NCBI RefSeq assembly: GCF_010499245.1
Contig: NZ_JAAGOW010000001.1
Coordinates: forward strand, 3,906,001 to 3,970,000
Direction: 5' to 3'
From: Variovorax sp. WS11
Lineage (GTDB): Bacteria; Pseudomonadota; Gammaproteobacteria; Burkholderiales; Burkholderiaceae_C
DNA length: 64,000 nucleotides
Below, piece by piece: positions 16,775 through 25,366 of the stretch (positions within the stretch are counted from its first letter, which is position 1; the number at the start of each line of letters is the position of its first letter). The translations under genes were made by a program, and so were the position numbers. Under the pieces are notes generated by a model. That model did not search any database. It saw only the letters and a list, made by a program, of their open reading frames with translations, and was not told where the DNA came from.

Positions 16775-17656
16775 TCAGCGGGCGCGTGCGAGGCGCGGGT
16801 CGAGCAGGTCGCGCAGGCCGTCGCCGAGCAGGTTGAGGCCGAGCACGGCGAGCGCGATCGCCATGCCCGGGAACACGGCGAGCAAGGGGGCCTGGAACAT
16901 CATGGTCTGGGCCTCGCTGAGCATGCGGCCCCACGAAGGCTGCGGGGGCTGCGTGCCCAGGCCCAGGTAGGAGAGGGCGGCCTCGGCCAGGATCGCGATC
17001 GCGAAGCGGATGGTGGACTGCACGATCAGCACCGCCGAGATGTTGGGTAGCACATGCTGCATCGTGATCGCGAACGCCCCCTTGCCGCAGGCGCGCGCGG
17101 CGGCCACATACTCGCGCGACCAGATCGCGTTGGCCGAGGCCCGCGTGATGCGCGCGAAGGTCGGGATGTTGTAGATGCCGATCGCGATGATCGCGTTGAC
17201 GATGCCGGCGCCGAACACCGCCGTCATCATGATGGCCGAGAGGATGGCGGGGAAGGCCATCGAGAAATCGGCGAAGCGCATGATGGCTTCTTCCACCCAG
17301 CCGCGCCGCGCGGCCGCCAGCAGGCCCAGCGCCGTGCCCACCACCAGGCCGATGCCGACCGCGATCACGCCCACCAGGATGGACGCACGCGCGCCCACCA
17401 GCAGCAGCGAGGCCACGTCGCGGCCGAAGGTGTCGGTGCCCAGCCAGTGCGCGCCGGTGGGCGGCTTGAGCTTGTCGGCCATGTTCATCTCGTAGGGCGA
17501 CCAGGGCGTCCAGACCAGGGAGACGGCGGCGGCGAGGACCAGCAGCAGCGTGAGAACGCCGCCGATGACGAAGCTGCGGTGGTGGAGGGCGCGGCGCCAG
17601 AAGCCTGGCACCTTGAAGGCTGCCGCGCTGGGCACGGTGCTGGGAACGGCGCTCAT
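16775..17656 (-). CDS. ABC transporter permease (DppC/OppC-like)
   Basis: A 293-aa inner-membrane permease. The N-terminal OppC-type helix (FVIGGVLTLLLVLAAAVSLV) and the HWLGTDTFGRDV motif mark the DppC branch. The EAA loop is in EYVAAARACGKGAFAITMQH followed by VLPN. It pairs with the DppB-like permease, whose stop overlaps its ATG (ATGA). Together they form the membrane channel of the peptide-type importer. Confidence 0.93.
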   Translation of the reverse strand: MSAVPSTVPSAAAFKVPGFWRRALHHRSFVIGGVLTLLLVLAAAVSLVWTPWSPYEMNMADKLKPPTGAHWLGTDTFGRDVASLLLVGARASILVGVIAVGIGLVVGTALGLLAAARRGWVEEAIMRFADFSMAFPAILSAIMMTAVFGAGIVNAIIAIGIYNIPTFARITRASANAIWSREYVAAARACGKGAFAITMQHVLPNISAVLIVQSTIRFAIAILAEAALSYLGLGTQPPQPSWGRMLSEAQTMMFQAPLLAVFPGMAIALAVLGLNLLGDGLRDLLDPRLARAR

Positions 17657-18603
17657 ATGTCGGAGGCCTTGATGCGAGGGTCGATGACCGCATAGAGCAC
17701 ATCGACCACGAAGTTGACGATGACGACCATCGCCGCCAGCAGCATCACGCAGTTGCGCACCACGATCAGGTCGCGGTTGCTGATGGCCTGGAAGATCAGA
17801 CGGCCGAGGCCCGGCAGGTAGAACACGTTCTCCACCACGATGGTGCCGGCCAGCAGCTCGGAGAACTGCATGCCCATGACGGTGATCACCGGGATCAGCG
17901 CGTTGCGCAGCACATGGGTCCACAGCACGGCGCGCTGCGAGACGCCTTTGGCGCGCGCGGTGCGGACGAAGTCCTCGCGCATCACCTCCAGCACCGCCGA
18001 GCGGGTGATGCGCGCCAGGATCGCGGCCTGTACCACCGCGAGTGAGAGGGCGGGCAGCAGCAGCGCCTTGAGGCCGGCGAGCACGCCGTCGTCCCAGCCC
18101 TCGAAGCCGCCGGCCGAGAACCACTGCAGCTGCACCGAGAAGACCAGGATCAGCAGGATGGCGAACCAGAAGTTGGGGATGGCGATGCCCACCTGCGTCA
18201 GCCCCATCAGGCCGACGTCGCCCAGCTTGTTGTGGCGCGCCGCGGCGGTCACGCCCACGAGCAGCGCGAGCACAGTGGTGAAGGCCATTGCGAGCAGGGC
18301 CAGGGGCACGGTCAGCGCCAGCCGCTCGAGGACCAGCTCGACCACGGGGGTGCTGTAGGCGTAGCTGTCGCCGAGGTTTCCGGTGAGCAGGCCGCCGATC
18401 CAGTGCCAGTAGCGGGTCCAGGCGGGCTGGTCCAGGCCCAGCTTGGTGGCCAGGGCCGCCACCGCGTCGGGCGAGGCGTCGGGGCCCATGAGCATCTGCG
18501 CGGCATTGCCGGGCAGGATCTCGAGCACGAGGAAGACGATGACGGAGGCGCCGATCAGCGTGGCGATCAGCGTCACGAAGCGCTTGAACAGAAAGAGGCT
18601 CAT
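17653..18603 (-). CDS. ABC transporter permease (DppB/OppB-like)
   Basis: A 316-aa permease with six membrane helices. It opens MSLFLFKRFVTLIATLIGAS with VIVFLVLEILPGNAA, and carries the EAA-type loop EDFVRTARAKGVSQRAVLWT then HVLRNALIPVITVMG. The family tail NFVVDVLYAVIDPRIK is present. It is the first gene of the operon dppBCDF-like, binding protein, amidase. The promoter should lie in 18604-18666, shared with the divergent ferredoxin gene. Confidence 0.93.
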   Translation of the reverse strand: MSLFLFKRFVTLIATLIGASVIVFLVLEILPGNAAQMLMGPDASPDAVAALATKLGLDQPAWTRYWHWIGGLLTGNLGDSYAYSTPVVELVLERLALTVPLALLAMAFTTVLALLVGVTAAARHNKLGDVGLMGLTQVGIAIPNFWFAILLILVFSVQLQWFSAGGFEGWDDGVLAGLKALLLPALSLAVVQAAILARITRSAVLEVMREDFVRTARAKGVSQRAVLWTHVLRNALIPVITVMGMQFSELLAGTIVVENVFYLPGLGRLIFQAISNRDLIVVRNCVMLLAAMVVIVNFVVDVLYAVIDPRIKASDI

Positions 18604-18666
18604 GGGGCGGGCCGCAGCATAACCCGACAGACGCAATGACCATGCCCGGGGCCGATAATGCGGCCC

Positions 18667-18960
18667 ATGGCCCTCATGATCACCGACGAATGCATCAACT
18701 GCGACGTCTGCGAGCCCGAGTGCCCCAACGATGCGATCTACATGGGCGAGGAGATCTACGAGATCGACCCGCACAAGTGCACCGAATGCGTGGGCCACTT
18801 CGCCGAGCCGCAGTGCGTGCAGATTTGTCCCGTGGCTTGCATTCCCAAGAACCCGGCCCACCTCGAGTCCCAAGAGACCCTGTGGCAGAAGTTCGAGCGG
18901 CTGACTGCGGCCAAGGCGGCCGGCGCTGAAGGCAAGCCGCCCGCGGCCGCGCAGGCCTAG
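18667..18960 (+). CDS. fdx: YfhL-type 4Fe-4S dicluster ferredoxin
   Basis: A 97-aa ferredoxin. Cluster ligands are in ECINCDVCEPECPN and in CTECVGHFAEPQCVQICPV, the YfhL-type arrangement with the longer spacer in the second motif. The start was set at MALMITDECINC, matching known YfhL proteins, rather than three codons upstream. A GATAAT at about 18652-18657 could be a -10 box, which would leave a very short leader. Its stop overlaps the stop of the convergent hypothetical gene by 4 bases. Its role is electron transfer; the partner is not evident. Confidence 0.9.
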   Translation: MALMITDECINCDVCEPECPNDAIYMGEEIYEIDPHKCTECVGHFAEPQCVQICPVACIPKNPAHLESQETLWQKFERLTAAKAAGAEGKPPAAAQA

Positions 18961-19406
18961 CTTTTGTCTGCGCTGCGGCGGCCGGCTTTTTCTGCCTTCT
19001 CCGCTTTCTTCTTCGCCGTGGCCACGGGGTCGTGGGCGCTGAAGTAGTCGGGCTCCTTCTTGCCCTTCTTCTTTTTCTTGGCGCTGTCGGCCTCCGGCTT
19101 GGGCGCCGCAGGCCGGCTGTCGATGAGCGTGGGGTGGCGGCCGGCCTGGGCCTTTTCCTGGCGCAGGCGCTCGCGTTCCAGCCTGTCGCCGGCGGCCAGG
19201 GCCTCGCGGGTCGTGCGATCCGCGTCACGTTTTTGGGTGGCATCGCGCGCATCGTCGAGAGCGAGCGGCTTGCCTTCCGGACAAGGCTGGTCGGAGTAGG
19301 TATTGCCGCAGCGCCAGGCGGCGGTGCCGGCCGCGGCAGCAGGCGAGGCCCACAAGGCGCAGGGCGCCATCGCCAGGATGGCGATTTTGGATGTCGAGTT
19401 CTTCAT
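18957..19406 (-). CDS. hypothetical exported protein, Lys-rich C-terminus
   Basis: A 149-aa protein with a clear signal peptide (IAILAMAPCALWASPAAAA). The start of the mature part, TAAWRCGNTYSDQPCPEGKP, resembles DUF4124-type periplasmic proteins, with two Cys that could form a disulfide. A charged, helical, coiled-coil-like stretch follows (residues 55-95). The tail is rich in Lys and Ala, including KKKKKGKKEPDYF. Function unknown. It lies just downstream of pth on the same strand... transcription runs from pth's far side, so the two are in tandem with pth distal. Confidence 0.6.
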   Translation of the reverse strand: MKNSTSKIAILAMAPCALWASPAAAAGTAAWRCGNTYSDQPCPEGKPLALDDARDATQKRDADRTTREALAAGDRLERERLRQEKAQAGRHPTLIDSRPAAPKPEADSAKKKKKGKKEPDYFSAHDPVATAKKKAEKAEKAGRRSADKS

Positions 19407-19443
19407 TCTTCTTTCTCTCTCCCTTGGGCTTCGAGGGTTGCGC

Positions 19444-20076
19444 TCAGGCCGGAGCGGGCGGTTCGCCTTCGCCCGGCTCGCGCCGCGGCGGCTTGGGACG
19501 CGACGGCTTGCTCGTATGGATGAGCAGGGTCGCCTTGTCCATTTCGCCGGCGACCAGGGCCGGGAAGGCGTGCAGCGTGCGGGCGATCGCGTCCTCGATC
19601 GCCTCGCGCTGTTCTTTCAGGGGCTTCTTCAGCACCCAGCCGATCACCTCGGACTTCACGCCCGGATGGCCGATGCCCAGGCGCAGCCGCCAGTAGTCGC
19701 CGGTGCCCAGTTGCGCATGGATGTCGCGCAGGCCGTTGTGCCCGGCATGGCTGCCGCCGCGCTTGAGCTTGGCCTGACCCGGCACCACGTCGAGCTCGTC
19801 ATGCACCACCAGGATCTCGTGGGGCTCGATCTTGAAGAAGCGGGCCAGCGCGGCCACCGACTTGCCCGACAAGTTCATGAAGGTCTGCGGCTCGAGCAGC
19901 CACACCGGCTGGCCGCCCACCTGCATGCGGGCCACCAGCCCGTGGTAGCTGCGCTCCGGCGCCAGCGTGAGCTTGCGCTCGCGCGCCAACGCGTCGATCC
20001 ACCAGAAGCCCGCGTTGTGCCGCGTGGCTTCGTACTCGGGACCGGGATTGCCGAGGCCGACGAACAACTTGATCAT
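19444..20076 (-). CDS. pth: peptidyl-tRNA hydrolase
   Basis: A 210-aa peptidyl-tRNA hydrolase, which frees tRNA from stalled peptidyl-tRNA. The N-terminus IKLFVGLGNPGPEYEATRHN contains the substrate-binding Asn and catalytic His (His in TRHNAGF). The motifs LLEPQTFMNLSGKSV, HDELDVVPGQAKLKRGGSHA and GHNGLRDI are all present. The C-terminus is Pro/Arg-rich and unremarkable. It follows rplY on the same strand but is separated from it by a strong intrinsic terminator, so it may have its own promoter or depend on read-through. Confidence 0.96.
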   Translation of the reverse strand: MIKLFVGLGNPGPEYEATRHNAGFWWIDALARERKLTLAPERSYHGLVARMQVGGQPVWLLEPQTFMNLSGKSVAALARFFKIEPHEILVVHDELDVVPGQAKLKRGGSHAGHNGLRDIHAQLGTGDYWRLRLGIGHPGVKSEVIGWVLKKPLKEQREAIEDAIARTLHAFPALVAGEMDKATLLIHTSKPSRPKPPRREPGEGEPPAPA

Positions 20077-20105
20077 GGGGCGGGATTATCGGGTCGCCGC
20101 TCGCC

Positions 20106-20135
20106 AAAATAAAACGGCCCGCGCGAGGCGGGCCG
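20106..20135 (-). terminator. intrinsic terminator after rplY
   Basis: An 8-bp perfect G/C stem (CGGCCCGC at 20115-20122 with GCGGGCCG at 20128-20135) has a 5-nt loop. On the minus strand it is followed by TTTTATTTT. It lies between the rplY stop and the pth start. Confidence 0.85.
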
Positions 20136-20162
20136 TGGTGGCGAAGCAGGCGCGAGGCGCGA

Positions 20163-20825
20163 TTACTTCTTCTTCGCGGGCGCCTTGGCGGGTGCTTTGG
20201 CGTCCGTCTTGGCAGCGGCCGGGGCGCCTTCGACAGCACCTTCCGCCGGCGCGGCTTCTTCGGCCACCAGCGGCGACACGGCCGACACCACCACCGGGTT
20301 GCCCCTGCCGTGGCTGATGTACTTCAGGCCCTTGGGCAGCTTGATGTCGCTGACGTGCAGCGTCGCGTTCTTGGTCAGGCCGGTGAGGTCCACTTCAATG
20401 AACTCGGGCAGGTCAGCGGGCAGGCAGTTGACTTCGAGCTCGGTCATCACGTGGTTCACGAGGTTGTGGTCCAGCTTGACGGCGGTGGACTCTTCCTCGC
20501 CCTTGAAGTGCAGCGGCACCTTGACGGTCATGCGCGTGCGGGCATCGACGCGCTGGAAGTCCACGTGCTGCACCAGCGGGCGGAAGGGGTGGTACTGCAC
20601 GTCGCGCAGCAGCACCTTGCTGGTGGCGCCGGCCAGTTCCATCTCGAGGATGGACGAGTGGAAGGCTTCCTTCTTGAGGGCATGCCACAGCGCGTTGTGA
20701 TCGAGTTCGATCAGCTGGGGCTGGCCGTCGCCCCCGTAGACGATACCGGGCGTCTTGCCCGAAATGCGGAGACGGCGGCTCGCACCCGTGCCCTGCTTGG
20801 CGCGCTCGTAAGCGACGAATTTCAT
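20163..20825 (-). CDS. rplY: 50S ribosomal protein L25 / general stress protein Ctc type
   Basis: A 220-aa protein of the long L25 (TL5/Ctc) form, which binds 5S rRNA. The N-terminal L25 domain (residues about 1-95) has ASRRLRISGKTPGIVYGGDG and HSSILEMELAG; the C-terminal TL5 domain has VPLHFKGEEESTAVK and LPEFIEVDLTGL. The last 25 residues are an Ala/Lys/Pro tail (KAPAKAPAKKK). It is followed by an intrinsic terminator and preceded by prs with its own terminator. Confidence 0.95.
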   Translation of the reverse strand: MKFVAYERAKQGTGASRRLRISGKTPGIVYGGDGQPQLIELDHNALWHALKKEAFHSSILEMELAGATSKVLLRDVQYHPFRPLVQHVDFQRVDARTRMTVKVPLHFKGEEESTAVKLDHNLVNHVMTELEVNCLPADLPEFIEVDLTGLTKNATLHVSDIKLPKGLKYISHGRGNPVVVSAVSPLVAEEAAPAEGAVEGAPAAAKTDAKAPAKAPAKKK

Positions 20826-20872
20826 GACTCACTCCTGTGGAAGTCGACCGCGACCAGTGCGACTCCGGTTTC

Positions 20873-20897
20873 AAAAAGGGCGCCGCGGAGGGCGCCC
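20873..20897 (-). terminator. intrinsic terminator after prs
   Basis: Stem GGGCGCC (20878-20884) with GGCGCCC (20891-20897), 6-nt loop, then five T on the minus strand (20873-20877). It lies 28 bases after the prs stop. Confidence 0.85.
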
Positions 20898-20924
20898 GGC
20901 TTCTTGCTCAGGCCAGGAGAACCC

Positions 20925-21899
20925 TCAGAAGAGGTTCTCCTGGTCCGAGAACAAACTCATGACCGACTCGCCCTTGGCGATGCGCTGGATCGTCTCTGCG
21001 ATCAGCGGCGCCACGGAGAGCTGGCGGATCTTGGTGCAGCCCGTTGCGCCGTCGTTGAGCGGGATCGTGTTGGTCACGACGACTTCGTCGAGCGCGCTGC
21101 CCTTGGCGATGCGCTCGATGGCGGGGCCCGAGAAGATCGGGTGCGTGCAATAGGCGTAGACCTTCTTGGCGCCGCGTTCTTTCAGCACTTCGGCCGCCTT
21201 CACCAGTGTGCCGGCCGTGTCGATCATGTCGTCCATGATCACGCAATTGCGGCCGTCGATCTCGCCGATCACGTGCATGACCTCGCTCACGTTGGCGCGA
21301 GGGCGGCGCTTGTCGATGATGGCGAGGTCGCAGTCGAGCTGCTTGGCCAGTGCGCGGGCGCGCACCACGCCGCCGACGTCGGGCGAGACCACGATCAGGT
21401 CTTCGTAGTTCTTCAGGCGCAGGTCGCCGAGCAGCACGGGCGAGGCGTAGATGTTGTCGACTGGGATGTCGAAGAAGCCCTGGATCTGGTCGGCGTGCAG
21501 GTCCATGGTCAGCACACGGGCCACGCCCACGGTTTCGAGCAGGTTGGCCACCACCTTGGCCGAGATCGGCACCCGGCTCGAGCGCGGACGGCGGTCCTGG
21601 CGCGCATAGCCGAAGTAGGGGATGACGGCACTGATGCGCTCGGCCGAGGCGCGCTTGAGCGCGTCGACCATGATGAGCAGCTCCATCAGGTTCTCGTTGG
21701 TCGGCGCGCAGGTGGACTGGACCACGAACACGTCGCGCGCACGCACGTTCTGATTGATCTCGACAGTGACTTCGCCGTCGGAGAAGCGGCCGACGCGGGC
21801 GGCACCCAGCGAGGTGCCGAGGTTCTGCGCGATCTCGGCGGCAAGGCCCGGGTTGGCATTGCCGGTGAAAACCATGAAATCAGGATGGTGAGCCTGCAT
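20925..21899 (-). CDS. prs: ribose-phosphate pyrophosphokinase
   Basis: A 324-aa PRPP synthase, making 5-phosphoribosyl diphosphate from ribose 5-phosphate and ATP for nucleotide, His and Trp synthesis. Motifs: RFSDGEVTVEINQNVRARDV, the flexible-loop region YFGYARQDRRPRSSRVPISA, DLHADQIQGFF, and the PRPP-binding loop VIMDDMIDTAGTL. The start at MQAHHPDFMVFTGNANPGLA gives the normal class I length. It follows tRNA-Gln, with a terminator-like hairpin in between, as in related Burkholderiales. Confidence 0.97.
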   Translation of the reverse strand: MQAHHPDFMVFTGNANPGLAAEIAQNLGTSLGAARVGRFSDGEVTVEINQNVRARDVFVVQSTCAPTNENLMELLIMVDALKRASAERISAVIPYFGYARQDRRPRSSRVPISAKVVANLLETVGVARVLTMDLHADQIQGFFDIPVDNIYASPVLLGDLRLKNYEDLIVVSPDVGGVVRARALAKQLDCDLAIIDKRRPRANVSEVMHVIGEIDGRNCVIMDDMIDTAGTLVKAAEVLKERGAKKVYAYCTHPIFSGPAIERIAKGSALDEVVVTNTIPLNDGATGCTKIRQLSVAPLIAETIQRIAKGESVMSLFSDQENLF

Positions 21900-21911
21900 G
21901 AGCGTCCCGGC

Positions 21912-21940
21912 AAAAAAGGAAATGGCCCGTTTGAGGGGCC
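21912..21940 (-). terminator. hairpin with T-run between tRNA-Gln and prs
   Basis: On the minus strand GGCCC (21936-21940), a 7-nt loop and GGGCC (21924-21928) are followed by ATTTCC and six T (21912-21917). It sits just after the tRNA and 13 bases before prs. It may end the tRNA transcript or act as an attenuator for prs. Confidence 0.55.
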
Positions 21941-21967
21941 GCCAATACTCTCGTGAATGTGAGGATT

Positions 21968-22044
21968 TGGCAGGGGAGAAAGGATTCGAACCTTTGCATG
22001 CTGGAATCAAAATCCAGTGCCTTAACCAGCTTGGCGACTCCCCT
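21968..22044 (-). tRNA. tRNA-Gln (anticodon TTG)
   Basis: A 77-nt cloverleaf on the minus strand. The acceptor stem AGGGGAG pairs with CTCCCCT; the anticodon loop TTTTGAT gives TTG; the T arm is GGTTCGAATCC. CCA is encoded. The position between ispE and prs matches related betaproteobacteria. Confidence 0.95.
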
Positions 22045-22113
22045 ACACAGGTTGGCGGCCAGAAGCCACCCACCGATATATGTCGCATCAGACCACAAAA
22101 GCGCTCTGACCTT

Positions 22114-22977
22114 CTAGACCGCCCAACCCACGAGGGGGTGGATGGCCAGATTGCTGCATTTGCGAACCTGCCAGCCCGAGGGCGCACCGGCAAGTTCTAC
22201 GTCATGCGGCATTGCCGCGAACACCGAACTTCCCGAACCGGTCATGCGAGCCTGGAGTCCTTGGCGACCGAGCCAGGCAATGGCATCGGTGACGGCGGGA
22301 CAGAGCCTCTCAGCAACCGGCTGCAGATCGTTGCGACCGAAGCCGAGACTCTTGATCTCGCCCCCGTCTTGTTCAGCGCATGCAGCAAAGCCAGAAATTA
22401 TAGCAGCAGGTGTTGCGCGTTGAAGATCCGGCGCTGCAAAAATAAGACGGGTATCCAGCCCTTCCGGCGGCTTGACGACGGCGAAGCGCCCCTGCGGCAG
22501 CTCGATCGGCGTGATCTGCTCGCCGATGCCTTCCACCCAGGCGTTGCGCCCGCGGAGGAAAAAGGGCACGTCGGCGCCCAGCGCGACGCCGATCTGCGCC
22601 AGTTCGGATAGCGGCAGGTTCAGGCCCCACAGGCGGTTGAGCGCCAGCAGGCAGGTGGCTGCGTCTGAGGAGCCGCCCCCCATGCCGGCCTGCGCCGGAA
22701 CCTGCTTGGCGATGCCGATATGGGCGCCCTGCGTCGTTCCCGAAAAAACCTGGAGCGCCTTCGCAGCGCGCAGCACGAGGTCATCGGGCGGCAGGGGGGT
22801 TGTGAGGTCCTCCCGCGTGAGCTGGCCGTCGCTGCGCTTTTCCACATGCAGGGTGTCGCACCAATCGATCAGCATGAACACCGACTGCAGCAGGTGGTAG
22901 CCGTCCGCACGCCGGCCGGTGATGTGCAGGAAGAGATTGAGCTTGGCCGGCGCCAGAAGGTCGTAGAGCGCCTTCAT
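22114..22977 (-). CDS. ispE: 4-diphosphocytidyl-2-C-methyl-D-erythritol kinase
   Basis: A 287-aa GHMP kinase of the non-mevalonate isoprenoid pathway, adding phosphate to the 2-position of CDP-methylerythritol. Motif 1 is LLAPAKLNLFLHITGRRADG with YHLLQSVF. The glycine-rich ATP loop is QAGMGGGSSDAA. Motif 3 near the C-terminus is QARMTGSGSSVFA. The ATG overlaps the lolB stop (ATGA). The gene ends 70 bases before tRNA-Gln, so the order lolB-ispE-tRNA(Gln)-prs is conserved. Confidence 0.96.
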   Translation of the reverse strand: MKALYDLLAPAKLNLFLHITGRRADGYHLLQSVFMLIDWCDTLHVEKRSDGQLTREDLTTPLPPDDLVLRAAKALQVFSGTTQGAHIGIAKQVPAQAGMGGGSSDAATCLLALNRLWGLNLPLSELAQIGVALGADVPFFLRGRNAWVEGIGEQITPIELPQGRFAVVKPPEGLDTRLIFAAPDLQRATPAAIISGFAACAEQDGGEIKSLGFGRNDLQPVAERLCPAVTDAIAWLGRQGLQARMTGSGSSVFAAMPHDVELAGAPSGWQVRKCSNLAIHPLVGWAV

Positions 22978-23465
22978 GCGCGTTCGAAGACGATGCGCAG
23001 ATCCGCCCGCGGCTGTGGCGAATCGCGCGTGGCCTGCAGCCGGCCGGCGCCGACCTGGGACAGATCCGGCCGCCAGCCGGGCACCCGTTCTTCGCGGCCG
23101 GCCAGCCAGCCGAACAGTGCGCCGACCGGGATCACGGCGCCGGTGGCGGCTTCGATCAGCGCGTCGACCGACTCGAAGCGCCTCGTCTGGCTGCCGTTCC
23201 TCAGCAAGGCCTCGCCCGGCGCCCAGTGCAGCTGGGCCAAGGTATTGCCGATCGGGCTCGTGAGGATGAGCTCGCCGGCCTGCGGGGCGCCGCGCAGCTC
23301 GAACAGTGCCGAGAAGGTCTGTACCGGCTCGCTGTCGACGCGCAGCGAAAGCCGCCCGCTCCAGGCCTCACCGGCGGCCGCGCCCGGCGGGCCTGCGGGG
23401 CTGGCGCAGCCCGCGGCCAGCAGCAGGCCGGCCCAGCCGGCACAGAGGGCAAGGCGACGCTTCAA
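22974..23465 (-). CDS. lolB: outer-membrane lipoprotein LolB
   Basis: A 163-aa lipoprotein. The signal peptide RRLALCAGWAGLLLAAGC ends in a lipobox (LAAGC), so Cys18 or so would be lipidated. LolB receives lipoproteins from LolA and places them in the outer membrane. The mature part has WSGRLSLRVDSEPVQTFSAL and PGWRPDLSQVG, typical of the family. The start is a TTG that overlaps the stop of the TPR gene (TTGA), inferred because longer starts would put codons before the signal peptide. It is coupled to ispE downstream. Confidence 0.9.
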   Translation of the reverse strand: MKRRLALCAGWAGLLLAAGCASPAGPPGAAAGEAWSGRLSLRVDSEPVQTFSALFELRGAPQAGELILTSPIGNTLAQLHWAPGEALLRNGSQTRRFESVDALIEAATGAVIPVGALFGWLAGREERVPGWRPDLSQVGAGRLQATRDSPQPRADLRIVFERA

Positions 23466-25285
23466 AGCTTCACGCGCAGGCGTTTGAGCGTCTCCTGCAG
23501 CGTCTCGTTGTCCGCATCGGTCAGGAAAGCTTCCTTCCAGATCGACATAGCGCGATCGCGCTGGCCCTTGGCCCAGAGCACCTCGCCCAGGTGCGCCCCG
23601 ATCTCGGGGTCGGGCCTGCGCTTGTACGCGGCCTCGAGAATGCGCATGGCTTCGTCGGTGTTGCCGAGCCGGAACTCGACCCAACCCAGGCTGTCGGCGA
23701 TGAACGGATCCTCGGGCGCCAACTGCACGGCCTTCTTGATCAGCGTGCGCGCCTCCTCGAGCCGGATCTTGCGATCGGCCAGCGAGTAGCCGAGCGCGTT
23801 GTAGGCGTTCTGGTTGTCGGGCTTGAGCTCGATCAGGCGGCGCAGCAGGCGTTCCATCTCGTCGAGACGATTCAGCTTTTCGGCCACCATGGCCTTGTCG
23901 TAGATCAGGTCCGTGTCCTCGGGCTTGGCCGAGCTGGCCTGCGACAGCATGTCGTAGGCGGCCTGGTACTGCTTGGCATCGCGCAGCAACTGGACTTCGG
24001 CCATGAACTTCTGCTTTTTGTCGTCCTCGGTGCGCTCTGGCAGGGCCCGGACCAGCTCCCGGGCCTGGGGCAGCTTGCCCTGGCGGGCCAGCAGCGCCGC
24101 GCGCCGCGTTTGCGCACCCACCAGGTCTTCGGTGCTGTCGATGCGCGACAGCCAGTGCTCGGCGCCCACGAAGTCCTTGCGGCGTTCCGCCAGTTGCGCC
24201 AGCAGCAGGAAGGCCTGGGTCTGGCCGCGGCCGCGCGCTTCGGCATCGGGCTGCGTGTCGGCCATCGCGACATAGCGCTTGAGGGAGGTTTCGGCCGCCG
24301 CATCCTGCCGTGCCTGGGTCTGCAGGCTGCCCAGCAGCAGCCAGGGCTCGGGCAATTCGGGGCGTGCCGCGGTCAGCGCGGCGAGTTCCGCGCTCGCATC
24401 GGTGTAGCGGCGGCCTTCCACCAGCACGCGCGCATAGGCGATGCGCATCTCGGGCAGGACCTTGGGGCCGGCCAAGTAGCGCTTGACCAGCGCTTCGGCC
24501 TCGGGCAGGGCGGGGTCCACCAATTCGAGGGCCAGCATGGCCGGGCCATCCGCGGAGGGGTCGATCTCCTGGCCCTTCCGCGCGGCTTCCAGCGCCCCGG
24601 CTGCGTCGCCCGCCGCCAGCCGCAGGCGGCCCACGGTGGCCCAGGCTGCGCCGCCGGTGGCTGGGCTCTTGAGGTCGTCCGCCAGCGCCTGTTCGACGAC
24701 CGAAACGGCAAGCTTCTTGTCGGTGGCCCGGGCGTAGTTGCGCGCGATGATGGCCATCAGGAAGGGCCGCTCCACCTGGGGCGTGGACGCCAGTTCGGCC
24801 TTGAGCGGCTCGACGGTTTCGGAGATGCGGTTCAGCGCGATCAGGATCTGCAGCTCGAAGCGGCGCGCATCGCGCGACTGGGGCAGGCTTTCCTTCCAGG
24901 CACGCGATGCGGCCAGGGCGGCATCGCCGGAACGCGCCTGGAGCGCGATTTCCACGGCACGCTGGAACAGCTTGGGGTCGCGCGAGCGGCGTGCGGCATC
25001 CAGCACCAGCGCATAGCCCGAACCGGGGTCGCCGGAGCGCGCCGTCAGCTCGCCCATCAACACTTCGTAGAAGAGCTCGGCCGTCATCGCCGAGGGCTGC
25101 GCTTTCTCTTCGCGCGGGACGCTGGCGGCAGCGGTCGTCACGGGCGGTGCTGCCGGTTCGATGAGGGGCGCGGGGCTGGTCGGTGCCGCGGGGGCGGGCG
25201 TGTTGGGCTGCGCTTGCGCAGCCAAGGAAACAAGGGCCAAGAGCGCGGCCGCCGCAAGGCGGGATCGGCGGAGCGAGGGGATCAT
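23462..25285 (-). CDS. exported tetratricopeptide repeat protein
   Basis: About 607 aa. The signal peptide is SRLAAAALLALVSLAAQAQP; a Pro/Ala-rich linker follows (residues 25-60). At least eight TPR-like helix pairs then run to the end, clearest in the last third: NAYNALGYSLADRKIRLEEA, PFIADSLGWVEFRLGNTDEA and EIGAHLGEVLWAKGQRDRAM. It should be a periplasmic or outer-membrane scaffold; homologues next to lolB are common in Burkholderiales but have no settled function. ATG 25285 was chosen over one six codons upstream. It heads the operon with lolB and ispE and is divergent from mutM. Confidence 0.88.
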   Translation of the reverse strand: MIPSLRRSRLAAAALLALVSLAAQAQPNTPAPAAPTSPAPLIEPAAPPVTTAAASVPREEKAQPSAMTAELFYEVLMGELTARSGDPGSGYALVLDAARRSRDPKLFQRAVEIALQARSGDAALAASRAWKESLPQSRDARRFELQILIALNRISETVEPLKAELASTPQVERPFLMAIIARNYARATDKKLAVSVVEQALADDLKSPATGGAAWATVGRLRLAAGDAAGALEAARKGQEIDPSADGPAMLALELVDPALPEAEALVKRYLAGPKVLPEMRIAYARVLVEGRRYTDASAELAALTAARPELPEPWLLLGSLQTQARQDAAAETSLKRYVAMADTQPDAEARGRGQTQAFLLLAQLAERRKDFVGAEHWLSRIDSTEDLVGAQTRRAALLARQGKLPQARELVRALPERTEDDKKQKFMAEVQLLRDAKQYQAAYDMLSQASSAKPEDTDLIYDKAMVAEKLNRLDEMERLLRRLIELKPDNQNAYNALGYSLADRKIRLEEARTLIKKAVQLAPEDPFIADSLGWVEFRLGNTDEAMRILEAAYKRRPDPEIGAHLGEVLWAKGQRDRAMSIWKEAFLTDADNETLQETLKRLRVKL

Positions 25286-25366
25286 CGAGCCATAATAATC
25301 CAAGGTTTTCGAGCGATGGCCGCGCGGGGCTTCGATCTCGCCTTGTTTTCGTGTCAGCCTTCCTCC